A stretch of 64,000 nt of DNA from Mangrovimicrobium sp048323675 (GCF_048323675.1 NZ_JBLWFK010000006.1:310001-374000); one strand, 5' to 3'. Numbered from the stretch's first letter, positions 50,001-58,845 are shown. Translations and numbers: made by a program. The notes: generated by a model not told the origin, from the sequence alone.

Positions 50001-52675
50001 CGGAAATGGTCGCCGCGGCCGCCATTCCGGCGATGCTGGAACTGCGCGACAAACAGCTGGTCGAGATCGGCGTCGACAATGCCGGCTATTTCCTCGAACT
50101 CACCGGCATGCAGCACCTCGCCAGCGGTTCGGTCTACGGGCTGGAAGAACGGGCCGATGGCGTCATGGACCGGATCAGCCTCTCGGCAGAGAGCCTGGAG
50201 TCGCTGGAGACCTACCTCGGCACCATCGAGGACAACCCGGCCCTGGAGCACCTGCACAACTGCGCGCTGCGCCTGCTGCAGGCCGCCCTGTCACTGGCCG
50301 AAGTAACGCCGCTCGAACAGGAACCCCGGGAAGAGCAGGTAGCTCCGCTGCCGGACAACGTCGTCGCCCTGCGCCACAGTACCCAGGACGTGGACAGCCA
50401 CGAATACGTGGTCGAGGAGATCGACGACGAACTGCTCGACCTGTTTATCGAGACCCTGGTGGAATATACCGAATCCACCGATGCCGCCATGGTGGCCATG
50501 GCCATGGGTGAAACCAACGCCCTGCGCGATCTCAAGAACACCCTGCACACGGTGAAAGGTGCCGCCAACTCCATCGGCCTGCGCCAGTTCGGCGCGCTGG
50601 TACACGATTTCGAAAGCCGCATCGCGGACCTCGAATACGCCGAGAAGAAGGACGAAAAGGCGATCCAGCACAGCATCGATGCGCTGGTCGCGGAATTCAA
50701 CGAAGCGGCACAGTTCGTCACCCGCAACCGGGCCGACTACGATGAAACCGCTCTGGCCGAGGAAGCCGCGGCCGGCGACCTTGAAGGCGCCGGTGGCGAG
50801 CGGGCCGCAGCGAGCGACGGCGATCACGCGGAAGGCGACAAGCGGCTGTCCACCCTGCGCATCGAGACCACCCGGGTCGACCACCTGCTCGACATGGGCC
50901 TCGAAGTCAGCATGGGCAACGTGCGCTGCCGCCAGGCCCTCGACCGCGCCTCCCAGGACCGCGGCGAAATCAACGCCCTGGCCCGCCGCATCCAGGCCCT
51001 GGTCGACCAACTCTCGCTGCAACTGGACACCGAGATCCAGGCCAAGACCGAAATCATGTCCGAGGACCAGCACTTCGACCCGCTGGAAATGGACCGCATC
51101 ACCGAGAAACAGGCCATGGCGGCCATCCTGCGCGAGGCGGCATTCGACCTGCAGGAAGAATCCCGCGAGATGGGCCTGCACCTCGACAGCGCGATCCGCG
51201 AGGTGCAGAGCACCAGCCGCCTGCTGCAATCCAGCCAGAGCGACCTGCGGCAGATGCGCCTGGTCAGCTTCTCGCGCCTCGGCCCGGGCTTCCGCCGCCT
51301 GGTGCACCAGGTCAGCCGGCAGCTCGGCAAACAGGTGGAATTCGATTTCAACTGCGGCGACGGCGGCCTCGATGTCACGGTCTTCGAACAGATCCGCACC
51401 GCGCTGGAACACATGCTGCGCAACTCCATCGACCACGGCATCGCCAGCCCGGAGGAGCGCAAGGCCCAGGGCAAGCGCGACACCGGCAAGGTACAGCTGT
51501 CGATCACCCGCCGCGGCTCCGAATTCGTCATCCGCCTGCTCGACGATGGCAACGGCATCGATCCGGACAGGTTGCGCAGGAAGGCACTGGACCTCGGTAT
51601 CCTTGCCGGCAATGACGACATCAGCGATGAAGAGGCGCTGCGGCTGGTATTCCACTCCGGCCTCTCGACCGCCCAGCAGGTGACCGACGTCTCCGGTCGC
51701 GGCGTGGGGATGGACGTGGTGCACCAGTCAATCACCCAGTCCGGCGGCACCATCGAGATCCAGTCCAAGCCGGGGTTCTATACCCAGTTCGAGATCCGCG
51801 TCCCGGCCAGCATCATGGTCAACGAAGCGCTGCTCGCCACCCTGGGCGAGGAACAGATCGCGATTCCGCTGACCTCGCTGCGCGGTTCCGAATACTACCG
51901 CCGCGACAAGGTACTGGCGCTACTCGACAACCCGGAGTCGCGCCTGCAATTCCGCGGCCAGGACTACGAGGTGCGCTACCTCGGTACAGTGCGCGGCACG
52001 ATGCCCCCGCCGACCGTGGAAACACTGCCCGATTTTTCACCGGCGCTGTTTGCCCAGCTCGGCCGGCGGCGCGTCGCCTTCTTCGCCGATGCCCTGGACA
52101 CCGCGGAAGACCTGGTAATCCGCAGCCTCGGCGCCCAGTTTACCGGGGTACCGGGGGTCGCCGGCGGCGCGGTGAAATCCGATGGCCAGCCCGTGCTCGC
52201 GCTCGACCTCAACGAATTCATCGCGCAGGTCGACTACGCGGACAACCTGGCCGGCGGCAACAACTCGAAACAGGACGAGAAACTGCTGGTCCTGTGTGTC
52301 GACGACTCGGTGATGATGCGCCGCACCTACGAGAAGCGTCTCGGCAGCATCGGCTACAACGTGGTGACCGCGGTGGATGGCGAGGACGCCCTCGACTACC
52401 TGTCCCAGGCACCGCGCGCCCCCGACTTCATCTTCACCGACCTGGAAATGCCTAAGATGAACGGTTTCGACTTTATCGCCAACCTGCGCCGGGTACCCGA
52501 TTTCGCCCACATCCCGACGGTGGTGGTGTCCTCGCGCGACGCCGACAAGCACCGCTCGGAAGCCGATCGGGTCGGCGCCACGGACTTCATGGCCAAGGGC
52601 AACAACAGCGCCGAGGGCATGCAGGCCATGATCAACCGCTACCTGCTCCAGGTGCCTGAAGCACTGGTAAGCTGA
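47066..52675 (+). CDS. chpA: ChpA/PilL-type hybrid histidine kinase, multi-Hpt CheA
   Basis: 1869 residues. Hpt-like modules: a weak one with His49 (RFIHSATGALRL), Hpt with His776 (HTLKGSARTIDLGAF) and Hpt with His1161 (HTVKGAANSIGLRQFG). Then dimerisation and HATPase domains follow (EHMLRNSIDHGI, LLDDGNGIDP, SGRGVGMDVV; about 1440-1580), a CheW domain (about 1590-1730) and a receiver domain (phospho-Asp1792 in FTDLEMPKMNG). Autophosphorylates in response to PilJ and phosphorylates the PilG-like regulator. An acid-rich linker around 870-950 separates the second and third Hpt. The Pseudomonas ChpA has six Hpt-type modules; fewer are recognisable here. Confidence 0.94.
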   Translation: MTQFVDFVALGWVEKNLRGEMDAARRSLHHYQREPEENQHLRDAGRFIHSATGALRLCSLEPAAMLSEEVEKVLQLLHDGVISGDARKAAMTELVAAIEALPAYLATVRSKREVTPASIANVVNDLRKASQRPILPESLFFDPPLTEGLGVSKVAVTTDDNLCQFATQARDLWQNHAKAALKGSRGGLQQMRYLADRATGVLAGSYMEPCCRAFGLLAADMADKGLQVDEAIAAVFSFFEEFFADLETRGFAALQAVAPQNHLKHMLYYIGRAEQRSAEAQDLLDTFGIDNVDHYIQVAEGRMIQEDDLLDALGQTLEQLKSIMSFLSSPQEKICASNTVLAEKIVPNLLQVGMQLHVIGLGELASNVNLQYKTLSVFAQRDKPTPPAELVDFGGALSAIRDEIEFKLKHGLSAVGNAATLDLESAITRQVSSCLQEMKSGLNRELARQGLEAMIEAGAIAIQPGPGSLRPIYRAARLIATVDLMQSIDQWEHTGYPDPESALAVAHGLLGQLNEGNHIAVAANHLEQVISVLSMMGEKQRERDILRKCTGFINGSIALGGIVPDESLQCFTQVIAALEQYLECRSEDPWSNPEQHLQRAESRAARLVSYLSQRTNRNRPEGNVVEFGEKPAEKRPQLHEHAPVELQTTTTGPASDAAPLTADDAESFTVTEEGILSDGETAAQTEAAPGASEAPVAATGGDLPWRDALASWSAMDVTRPAEPLPEGPEHEIDRELLECFVEEFGEYLGKLNESAEQLHADPLNAGAIKDIRVVFHTLKGSARTIDLGAFGDFMYDLERIFNNLRDGLLQGSAELAELVLAVSRRLPYYAGLIGGCVPLLGEDFAIPATIARAIEDRQLSDSMTVSVAGTAAVAADNAVSEETGEAVESIEFVESDSEEIILEVIAGENAVEIAADADREAETEVDASAGAEPEVPAEESFDYSVELWSSADSLTLLTAIHRTLAAHQPAPRREEIEHAEMVAAAAIPAMLELRDKQLVEIGVDNAGYFLELTGMQHLASGSVYGLEERADGVMDRISLSAESLESLETYLGTIEDNPALEHLHNCALRLLQAALSLAEVTPLEQEPREEQVAPLPDNVVALRHSTQDVDSHEYVVEEIDDELLDLFIETLVEYTESTDAAMVAMAMGETNALRDLKNTLHTVKGAANSIGLRQFGALVHDFESRIADLEYAEKKDEKAIQHSIDALVAEFNEAAQFVTRNRADYDETALAEEAAAGDLEGAGGERAAASDGDHAEGDKRLSTLRIETTRVDHLLDMGLEVSMGNVRCRQALDRASQDRGEINALARRIQALVDQLSLQLDTEIQAKTEIMSEDQHFDPLEMDRITEKQAMAAILREAAFDLQEESREMGLHLDSAIREVQSTSRLLQSSQSDLRQMRLVSFSRLGPGFRRLVHQVSRQLGKQVEFDFNCGDGGLDVTVFEQIRTALEHMLRNSIDHGIASPEERKAQGKRDTGKVQLSITRRGSEFVIRLLDDGNGIDPDRLRRKALDLGILAGNDDISDEEALRLVFHSGLSTAQQVTDVSGRGVGMDVVHQSITQSGGTIEIQSKPGFYTQFEIRVPASIMVNEALLATLGEEQIAIPLTSLRGSEYYRRDKVLALLDNPESRLQFRGQDYEVRYLGTVRGTMPPPTVETLPDFSPALFAQLGRRRVAFFADALDTAEDLVIRSLGAQFTGVPGVAGGAVKSDGQPVLALDLNEFIAQVDYADNLAGGNNSKQDEKLLVLCVDDSVMMRRTYEKRLGSIGYNVVTAVDGEDALDYLSQAPRAPDFIFTDLEMPKMNGFDFIANLRRVPDFAHIPTVVVSSRDADKHRSEADRVGATDFMAKGNNSAEGMQAMINRYLLQVPEALVS

Positions 52676-52685
52676 GGAATTCGCA

Positions 52686-53114
52686 ATGAACACCGACGAC
52701 AACACTATCCTCGATATCGCCACCCTGCCGCTGGCCGATGGCCGGCAGGTGGCGGTACCACTGCTGGCACTGGCTGAAGTGCAACAGTACAGCGGGGGAA
52801 GCGCCGGCGAAGAGGGCCTCGGCTGCCTGCAATGGCGGGGGCACGAACTGCCGGTGCAATCACTGGAAGAATTCTGCGGGCTGGCGCCACAGCCGCGGGA
52901 AAACCTGGTCACCGTAGGAATCTTCCGCGGCCGCGAGGGCGGCCCCGAACAGTTCCGGGCACTGGCCTTTTGCGGGCTCGCCGCACACCGCCAGTTGAAT
53001 GCGGCGGATATGCAGCCCGTGGAAACGCCGGAGGAAGGCAATTTCACCGCGGCGGCAATGATCGGTGAGCAGACCTACCTGATACCCGACCTGCCGGAGT
53101 TACTGTTCGCCTGA
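52686..53114 (+). CDS. CheW-like accessory protein (ChpC-type)
   Basis: 142 residues with a degenerate CheW fold (VAVPLLALAEVQQYSGG, GCLQWRGHELPVQSLEEFC). It starts 10 bp after chpA. In the Pseudomonas cluster the comparable position holds chpC, which links PilJ-like receptors to ChpA. Sequence similarity by eye is limited, so the name is a positional inference. Confidence 0.75.
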   Translation: MNTDDNTILDIATLPLADGRQVAVPLLALAEVQQYSGGSAGEEGLGCLQWRGHELPVQSLEEFCGLAPQPRENLVTVGIFRGREGGPEQFRALAFCGLAAHRQLNAADMQPVETPEEGNFTAAAMIGEQTYLIPDLPELLFA

Positions 53115-53133
53115 GGCGAACGGCCGGTAAGCG

Positions 53134-53532
53134 CTAGGCGCCGTCGGCCTGCTCCCCGAGTTGCTGGATATAGGCGAAACGGTTGGGATAGAGCCTGCGA
53201 ACCCAGTCGACCACCTTGGGCAGGTCGAGCACGCCGGTCTCCATGACGAAATAGCGCCTCGCCCCGCGGTCGTGGTTGAACACCACGCCATCGTGGTCGC
53301 GCAGGCGATTCTTCACGTAATGCAGGGTGCGTTCGCTGCAATCGGTTGCCTCGCACAGGATATCCGGGTTGTCCGAATTGGCCATGTGCAGGGCCACCAG
53401 CACCAGGTACTTGCGATAGGGGCTTTTCGCTGGAACCGGTTCCAGTGGGAAATTGCTTTCCTTGTGTCCACTGCGTTCCCCACCACTTGCAACGGACCGG
53501 TATTCACTATCTTCCATGAGTATGTTGTTCAT
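53134..53532 (-). CDS. Small winged-helix-like protein, function unknown
   Basis: 132 residues. The central part (RKYLVLVALHMANSDNPDIL, ATDCSERTLHYVKNRL, GVVFNHDRGARRYFVME) has the three-helix-plus-wing pattern of a DNA-binding domain, with the recognition helix at SERTLHYVKNRL. The tail VDWVRRLYPNRFAYIQQLG is helical. The start at 53532 has GAAGG upstream. Convergent with the Pil-Chp operon. A regulator of that operon or of its own promoter is possible but unsupported. Confidence 0.7.
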   Translation of the reverse strand: MNNILMEDSEYRSVASGGERSGHKESNFPLEPVPAKSPYRKYLVLVALHMANSDNPDILCEATDCSERTLHYVKNRLRDHDGVVFNHDRGARRYFVMETGVLDLPKVVDWVRRLYPNRFAYIQQLGEQADGA

Positions 53533-53698
53533 GACGGACCTTCTCTGGTAGCTCGTCCACTCGCCTAAACGACCGCGGCGTTTTTCAGTTTTATGCGCGG
53601 TTTTTCAACAGGCTACCTAAATTACCCGGCGACCGGCCCAGGTCAAGGGCCTCGCGGCGGATTTCTGCAGGTTTCTGCAACTTTTCCGGCCAAACGGG
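53533..53698. other. Short intergenic region, no feature recognised
   Basis: The gap between two minus-strand genes carries the promoter of the wHTH gene. No clear hairpin or operator was seen. Confidence 0.4.
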
Positions 53699-54295
53699 TC
53701 AATCCTGGCCGCTTATCTGGTTGAGCAACCGGTCCAGCTCCCCCATTACCTGCTCGATGTCGTCGGCGCCGAGCAACTGGTACTTGATGTGCTCACCCAG
53801 CGGCAGCACCTGGGCGAGGGTCCAGGCGACCTGCCAGGGGTCGCCGTAATCCACCGACAGGTTCATGCTCTCAAGATGCGGATGGGTCTGCAGGTTGCGC
53901 AGCAGGTCGACCAGCGGCTGCCAGCGCGGCTGCATCTGCGCCGGCGGGGGCGCCGGGCGCAGCGCGATCTCGCCGATCAACAGGCCGTCGGGCTGGACTT
54001 CCGTGGCAAACAGGTCGAAACGTTCACCGCCTTCGATAGTCACCCCGAGCAGGCCGTCAGGTAACTGGTCCCAGTCCACGATGCGCGCGAGCGTGCCCCA
54101 GTCGCCCAGCTCCGGCGCCGCGCGGCCGCGCTCGGCGACCTCGCTGCCCCGGCGAATCCACACCACGCCAAAGGGCTGACCCTCGCGCATGGAATCGCGC
54201 ACCAGGGTGAGGTAACGCTGCTCGAAAATCCGCAGTGGCTGGTGCCCGCCGGGCATCAACACCGCGCCAAGCGGGAACAGGGGAAGGCGCGTCAC
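53699..54295 (-). CDS. Lon substrate-binding (LON-N) domain protein
   Basis: 198 residues with the N-terminal LON domain only, no ATPase or protease part. LPLFPLGAVLMPGGHQPLRIFEQRYL is the diagnostic start (landmark, residues 4-29), then GTLARIVDWDQLPDGLLGVTIEGGERF. GTG start at 54295, overlapping the preceding YkgJ-family stop by 4 bases (GTGA). Such stand-alone proteins are widespread; their role is not established. Fourth gene of the mpl operon. Confidence 0.9.
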   Translation of the reverse strand: MTRLPLFPLGAVLMPGGHQPLRIFEQRYLTLVRDSMREGQPFGVVWIRRGSEVAERGRAAPELGDWGTLARIVDWDQLPDGLLGVTIEGGERFDLFATEVQPDGLLIGEIALRPAPPPAQMQPRWQPLVDLLRNLQTHPHLESMNLSVDYGDPWQVAWTLAQVLPLGEHIKYQLLGADDIEQVMGELDRLLNQISGQD

Positions 54296-54564
54296 ACCGG
54301 TCTCCCCGGCACCGGTGCGGTGGCAAACTCCATCTCGGTCAGCAGGCGCAGCGCCTCGCCGCGCCGGCTGCCGCAAAACGCCGGCTCCGGCTGGAAATCC
54401 GCACAGGCCTGCGGGCGCCGCGGGTCGCCGAACAGCGCGCAGCGCAGGGATGCGTCGAGGTGCACACAGCGCTCGCCGGCGGCCTTGCCCGCCGGCATGC
54501 CGTAGTAGGGGCGGGTTATCGAGGGGGCGATACAGCAGGCCCCGCAGTGCCGGCGACAGTCCAT
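54292..54564 (-). CDS. YkgJ family cysteine-cluster protein
   Basis: 90 residues with the cluster CRRHCGACCIAPSIT near the N-terminus, further cysteines at RCVHLD, RCALFGDPRRPQAC and FCGSRRGEA. The family is assumed to bind zinc or an iron-sulfur centre. It starts 1 base after the MMPL gene stop. No enzymatic role is known. Confidence 0.9.
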   Translation of the reverse strand: MDCRRHCGACCIAPSITRPYYGMPAGKAAGERCVHLDASLRCALFGDPRRPQACADFQPEPAFCGSRRGEALRLLTEMEFATAPVPGRPV

Positions 54565-54565
54565 G

Positions 54566-57166
54566 TCAGCGCCCCGGGCCCAGCGGCTTGCACAGGACGA
54601 TCAGCACGGGCAGCAGCAGCAGCGCGCCCAGTACCGCCACGATCATCGCCAGCACGGTGAGCAGGCCGAAGTAGATGCTCGGCGTGAAGTTGGACAGGGT
54701 CAGCGTGGAGAAGCCGATGATCACCGTGAGTGTCGTGTAGTACATCGCCCGGCCGATACTGCTGTGGCAGCGGTGCAGCGCGGCGCGGTAGTCGTTGTCC
54801 ACGGGGAACTCCCGCATATAGCGGTGCACGTAGTGGATGCAGTCGTCCACGCCGATGCCGACGACGATCGCGGCGATGGTGATGGTCATGATATCCAGCG
54901 GAATGCCCACCAGGCCCATCACCCCCAGCACCAGGCCGGCCGCCAGCAGGTTGGGGGCGAGGGCGATCAGCGCCAGGGTGAGCGAGCGGAACAGCAGCAG
55001 GAACATCAACAGGATGGCGATGAATACCGCCCCGAGGGTGAGTATCTGCGAGCGGAACAGGCTCTGCAGCACGTCGTTGTAAAGCACCAGCATACCGGTG
55101 AGGTTGAGACGCTCCGGCGCAATGCCAATTCCCTCCACCAGGTAGTGGTGCAACTGCTTCAGGAACTGGTCCCGGCGCAGGGAGCGGCTGGTCTCCATTA
55201 CCCGCACGCTGATCCGCGCCTCTTCGCTGTCGGGGGAAAAATACGGCTCGACCAGCATATGCTTTACGTCGCCGGGCAGGCTTTTCTGCACGAGGGCCAG
55301 CTCGACGCTACCGATATCGTTGCCCAGCAGGCGCTTCACCACCGCGAAGGTCGTGGAGAGTGAAAGGACCTTGCCGGTTTCCGCCAGGGAGTCGACATAG
55401 TCGTGTACCGTGTCGATTTCACGCATGCCCTGCAGGCTGAACCAGTAACTGGGCTGGAAGTTTTCCGCGGCGGGTGCGGAGAAGTCCGCAGCGTCATCGG
55501 CGAACTCGTCGTCCCAGCCAGCGCCGCTGGCAGCGGGAGCCGCCGCGGCGAAATCGTCGGCGTCCTCGGCAAAGGGGTCGTCCTCGGCCACCGGTTGCGC
55601 TGCGCCGGGCCCGGTTTCCGGCGCCAGGCCGGGCAGCGGCGCGCCCTCCTCCGGCGCGGTAATCAGGATATCCAGCGGTATGGTGCCGCCGAGCGCCGCG
55701 TCCAGCAATTCCATGCCCTGGTAGATTTCCGTCGACTCGTGGAAGTAGTCGATAAAGCGGTTTTCCACCTGCAGGCGGCTGACCCCGACACCCACCAGGA
55801 CCAGCAACAGCAGCGAGGCCACCACGATGGCCCTGCCATGGCGGTCGGCTATCCGGCCAAAGGCGGCGGTAACCGTCGGGTCGGAACCGGCGTGACGGCG
55901 GGCCCGGTCGATCGACCAGACCAGGATCAGGCAGGGCACCAGGATGAAGGACAGAACCAGCCCCACCGCGATACCCACGGTCATCATCCAGCCGAAATCG
56001 ATCACCGGCTGGATGCCGGACACCACCAGTGAAACGAAGGCCACCACCGTGGTCAGCGCGGTGTATATACAGGGCACCGCCATCAGGCGCATGGCCTCGG
56101 ACACCCGCGAGAACAGCGCCGAATCCGGCTCCGCCGCGTGCAATTCGCGGTAACGGACGATCAGGTGAATACACACGGCGAGGGTGATAATCAGCAGCAC
56201 CGCGACGAAATTCGAGGAAATCACCGTCATCCGCCAATCGAGGGCGGCCAGCAGGCCGAGCATAAGAACCACGGTGGCGCCGCAGGTAATGATCGGAATC
56301 GCCACCCAGCGCACCCGGCGGAAAATCACCGCCAGGACCAGCACCATGATGACCAGGATGGCGCTGCCGAAAGTCACCAGGTCGCTGCGGACGAAGCTGA
56401 CCATATCCGCCGCGATCATCGGCACCCCGCCGACGAACAGGCGGGCCTGGCTTGCGTGGCCCGCGACCACGGCGCGCACCTTTTCCACCAGTTCGCTGTG
56501 GGCCTGGAGGATTTCGCCGGAACGCTGCTTGTAGCGCTGTTCGACGTCGTGCAGTTCGGTCCAGCCCTCGGCCGGCAGGGTGTGGGCGTCGCGCAGGTCG
56601 CGCAATTCCGTGCGCCGCTGCAACAGCGCATCGGCGCTGTGGTCGCGCAGCAGGTTAACCTGCACCGCGGTGACCGAGCCATCGCGGCTCACCAGCAGGT
56701 CGGCATAGATGGGGCTGGTGGTGAATTCCTTCAGGGCCAGGCTTCGGTCGACACCGGGATCCCTGAGGCTCGGCAGTGGGTCCCCGGAAGTGACGTCGCG
56801 CAGGCTGACCGGCGGGCTTTCCAGCAGCGGTACGTCGAGTACGGTAACCACCGAGGACACCCCCGGCAGCGCGCGCAATTCACCCGCCAGGCTGTCCAGC
56901 CCCTGCAGGGATGCGTCGCCCAGCAATTCGCCCGGCGGCTGCCAGGTGATGACCAGGAACTCCTCGGTGGCGTAGCGCTCGCTGGCCTCGCGGAACAGCT
57001 TGAGCGCCGGGTCGCCCTGCAACATCAGGGAATCCGCAGAGGCGTCGATGCGGATTTTCGGCACCTGGGTCAGCGCGGCAATGACCAGCAGCGCCACCAG
57101 CACCAGCCAGGTTTTCGGGTGGCGCAGCACCAGCCACTGGTAGCCGCTGAAAATATGGTCGTTCAT
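54566..57166 (-). CDS. RND superfamily (MMPL/SSD) transporter
   Basis: 866 residues with the duplicated RND layout. TM1 is near 15-32 (LVLRHPKTWLVLVALLVIAA), followed by a periplasmic loop (about 40-245), a bundle of helices with the sterol-sensing-like block (about 250-430), a second loop (about 470-690) and a second bundle (about 695-860) with GIGVDDCIHYVHRY. An unusual acidic D/A-rich stretch (EDDPFAEDADDFAAAAPAASG region, about 525-560) lies in the second loop. Substrate likely lipidic, as for related MMPL and hopanoid transporters. ATGA overlap with mpl. Confidence 0.88.
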   Translation of the reverse strand: MNDHIFSGYQWLVLRHPKTWLVLVALLVIAALTQVPKIRIDASADSLMLQGDPALKLFREASERYATEEFLVITWQPPGELLGDASLQGLDSLAGELRALPGVSSVVTVLDVPLLESPPVSLRDVTSGDPLPSLRDPGVDRSLALKEFTTSPIYADLLVSRDGSVTAVQVNLLRDHSADALLQRRTELRDLRDAHTLPAEGWTELHDVEQRYKQRSGEILQAHSELVEKVRAVVAGHASQARLFVGGVPMIAADMVSFVRSDLVTFGSAILVIMVLVLAVIFRRVRWVAIPIITCGATVVLMLGLLAALDWRMTVISSNFVAVLLIITLAVCIHLIVRYRELHAAEPDSALFSRVSEAMRLMAVPCIYTALTTVVAFVSLVVSGIQPVIDFGWMMTVGIAVGLVLSFILVPCLILVWSIDRARRHAGSDPTVTAAFGRIADRHGRAIVVASLLLLVLVGVGVSRLQVENRFIDYFHESTEIYQGMELLDAALGGTIPLDILITAPEEGAPLPGLAPETGPGAAQPVAEDDPFAEDADDFAAAAPAASGAGWDDEFADDAADFSAPAAENFQPSYWFSLQGMREIDTVHDYVDSLAETGKVLSLSTTFAVVKRLLGNDIGSVELALVQKSLPGDVKHMLVEPYFSPDSEEARISVRVMETSRSLRRDQFLKQLHHYLVEGIGIAPERLNLTGMLVLYNDVLQSLFRSQILTLGAVFIAILLMFLLLFRSLTLALIALAPNLLAAGLVLGVMGLVGIPLDIMTITIAAIVVGIGVDDCIHYVHRYMREFPVDNDYRAALHRCHSSIGRAMYYTTLTVIIGFSTLTLSNFTPSIYFGLLTVLAMIVAVLGALLLLPVLIVLCKPLGPGR

Positions 57167-58533
57167 GCACGTTGCTCCAGTGCCGCCAGCAACTTGCCGT
57201 GGATACCACCAAAGCCACCATTGCTCATCACCACTACCCGGTCGCCGCTGCGGGCTTCCGCGCTTACCGCGTCGACCAGGGCGTCGATATCGCGGAGCAG
57301 GTCCGCCGGTACCGGGCTAGTGTCGATCACCTGTTTCAGCGACCAGTCGAGGCCTTCCGGCTGGTACCAGAAAACGCGATCCGCAGCCGCGGTGGACGAT
57401 GCCAGCCGCGCCCGGTGCTCGCCCATGCGCATGGTGTTGGAGCGCGGTTCGATCAGGGCGATCAGGCGTCCCTCGCCACCGCGGGCGCGCATGCCCTCCA
57501 GGGTGGTCGCTATCGCCGTGGGATGGTGGGCGAAGTCGTCGTAGACCTCGATGCCCGCCACCGTGCCCAGCAGTTCGAGTCGCCGCTTCACTCCCTCGAA
57601 AAGGGCCATGGCCTCGGCGCTGACCGCCAGCGGCACGCCGACATGGTGCGCCGCGGCCGCGGCGACCAGGGCATTCTCGAGATTGTGGCGACCGCAGTAA
57701 CGCCAGCTCACCTGCGCGCGCGCGCCGGCCGGCGCGACCAGTTCGAAGGACGAGGCATCGGCGGCCAGCAGCTGCGCGCGCCAGTCGGCCTCGCCATCGA
57801 TGGCAGTGGTGGTGCGCGGCGTCCAGCAGCCCTGCGCCAGGGTCGCGGCGATGGCGTCGTGGCCGGCCGGGTGCACGATCATGCCCGCGCCGGGCACCGT
57901 GCGCACCAGGTGGTGGAACTGGCGCTGGATGGCGGCGAGGTCGGGAAAGATATCGGCGTGGTCGAACTCGAGGTTGTTGATCACCAGGGTCCGCGGCCGG
58001 TAGTGCACGAACTTGGAACGCTTGTCGAAGAAGGCGGTGTCGTACTCGTCCGCCTCGACCACGAAGAAGTCGGTGTCGCCGCGGCGGGCGGAGATGCCGA
58101 AGTTACCGGGCACGCCGCCGATCAGGAAGCCCGGGGCCATGCCGGCGTAATCCAGTATCCAGGCCAGCAGGCTGCTGCTGGTGGTCTTGCCGTGGGTGCC
58201 GGAAACCGCCAGCACCCACTTGTCCTGCAGCACGTTCTCGGCCAGCCACTGGGGACCCGAGGTATAGCGGAGCCCGGCATCGAGCATGTATTCGACGGCC
58301 GGGTTGCCGCGGGTCATGGCGTTGCCCACCACCACGCAGTCGGGGGCGGGCTGCAGGTGCTCGGGCGCGTAGCCTTCCTGCAGGGTAATGCCGGCGGCCT
58401 CGAGCTGGGTGCTCATGGGCGGGTAGACGTTGGCATCGGAGCCGGAGACGGTGTAGCCCTGTTCCCTGGCCAGCAGGGCGATTCCCCCCATGAAGGTCCC
58501 GCAGATTCCCAGGATATGTATGTGGCCTTTCAA
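57163..58533 (-). CDS. mpl: UDP-N-acetylmuramate:L-Ala-gamma-D-Glu-meso-DAP ligase
   Basis: 456-residue Mur-ligase family enzyme of peptidoglycan recycling that attaches the salvaged tripeptide to UDP-MurNAc. N-terminal HIHILGICGTFMGGIALLA (Rossmann), ATP-binding AVSGTHGKTTSSSLLAWIL (near 110-130), and VYDDFAHHPTAIATTLEGM are diagnostic. The TTG at 58533 is preferred, since GGAG lies 7 nt before it and homologues begin right there; a GTG at 58560 is possible. First gene of a four-gene overlapping operon. Confidence 0.93.
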   Translation of the reverse strand: MKGHIHILGICGTFMGGIALLAREQGYTVSGSDANVYPPMSTQLEAAGITLQEGYAPEHLQPAPDCVVVGNAMTRGNPAVEYMLDAGLRYTSGPQWLAENVLQDKWVLAVSGTHGKTTSSSLLAWILDYAGMAPGFLIGGVPGNFGISARRGDTDFFVVEADEYDTAFFDKRSKFVHYRPRTLVINNLEFDHADIFPDLAAIQRQFHHLVRTVPGAGMIVHPAGHDAIAATLAQGCWTPRTTTAIDGEADWRAQLLAADASSFELVAPAGARAQVSWRYCGRHNLENALVAAAAAHHVGVPLAVSAEAMALFEGVKRRLELLGTVAGIEVYDDFAHHPTAIATTLEGMRARGGEGRLIALIEPRSNTMRMGEHRARLASSTAAADRVFWYQPEGLDWSLKQVIDTSPVPADLLRDIDALVDAVSAEARSGDRVVVMSNGGFGGIHGKLLAALEQRA

Positions 58534-58845
58534 ACAGCTGTCTCCATTCAGTGGCGGCACATGTTAGCACGCGTATTCGGGAGGCCACAGGCGTTGGCGG
58601 TGTACTTTGCAGGGATTGGTAGTTTCACAGTTGTCCGGAGACGGAAGCCGCATTGTATCGTGCTGGTTTTTACACTTCGACCGCACAGTTGGGGGGGGAG
58701 CGCTGTAGCCCGGCCCGGAGCCACAAAATTTCTGCATCGGAAAGCGCTGGCCACCCAATCAGGGCTGACGAAATTTGATCGCCCCCATGATTCCCGTATC
58801 ATACGCGGGAGTTGCCCGAGCCAATTCCCTACCGAGACAATCCCG
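58534..58845. other. Divergent promoter region between mpl and pfp
   Basis: 312 bp with no gene. It must hold both promoters. A run of G residues (58691-58698) interrupts the region. A TTTGATCG...TATCAT stretch around 58776-58803 on the plus strand is a possible promoter for the phosphofructokinase gene; no operator recognised. Confidence 0.45.

Noticed and set aside
47294..50257. 987-codon minus-strand open frame opposite chpA
   Set aside because: Composition is that of an antisense shadow, while the plus strand carries Hpt domains and continuous CheA similarity.
57172..58845. Upstream extension of the phosphofructokinase frame into mpl
   Set aside because: It is antisense to mpl and the family N-terminus starts at 58846.
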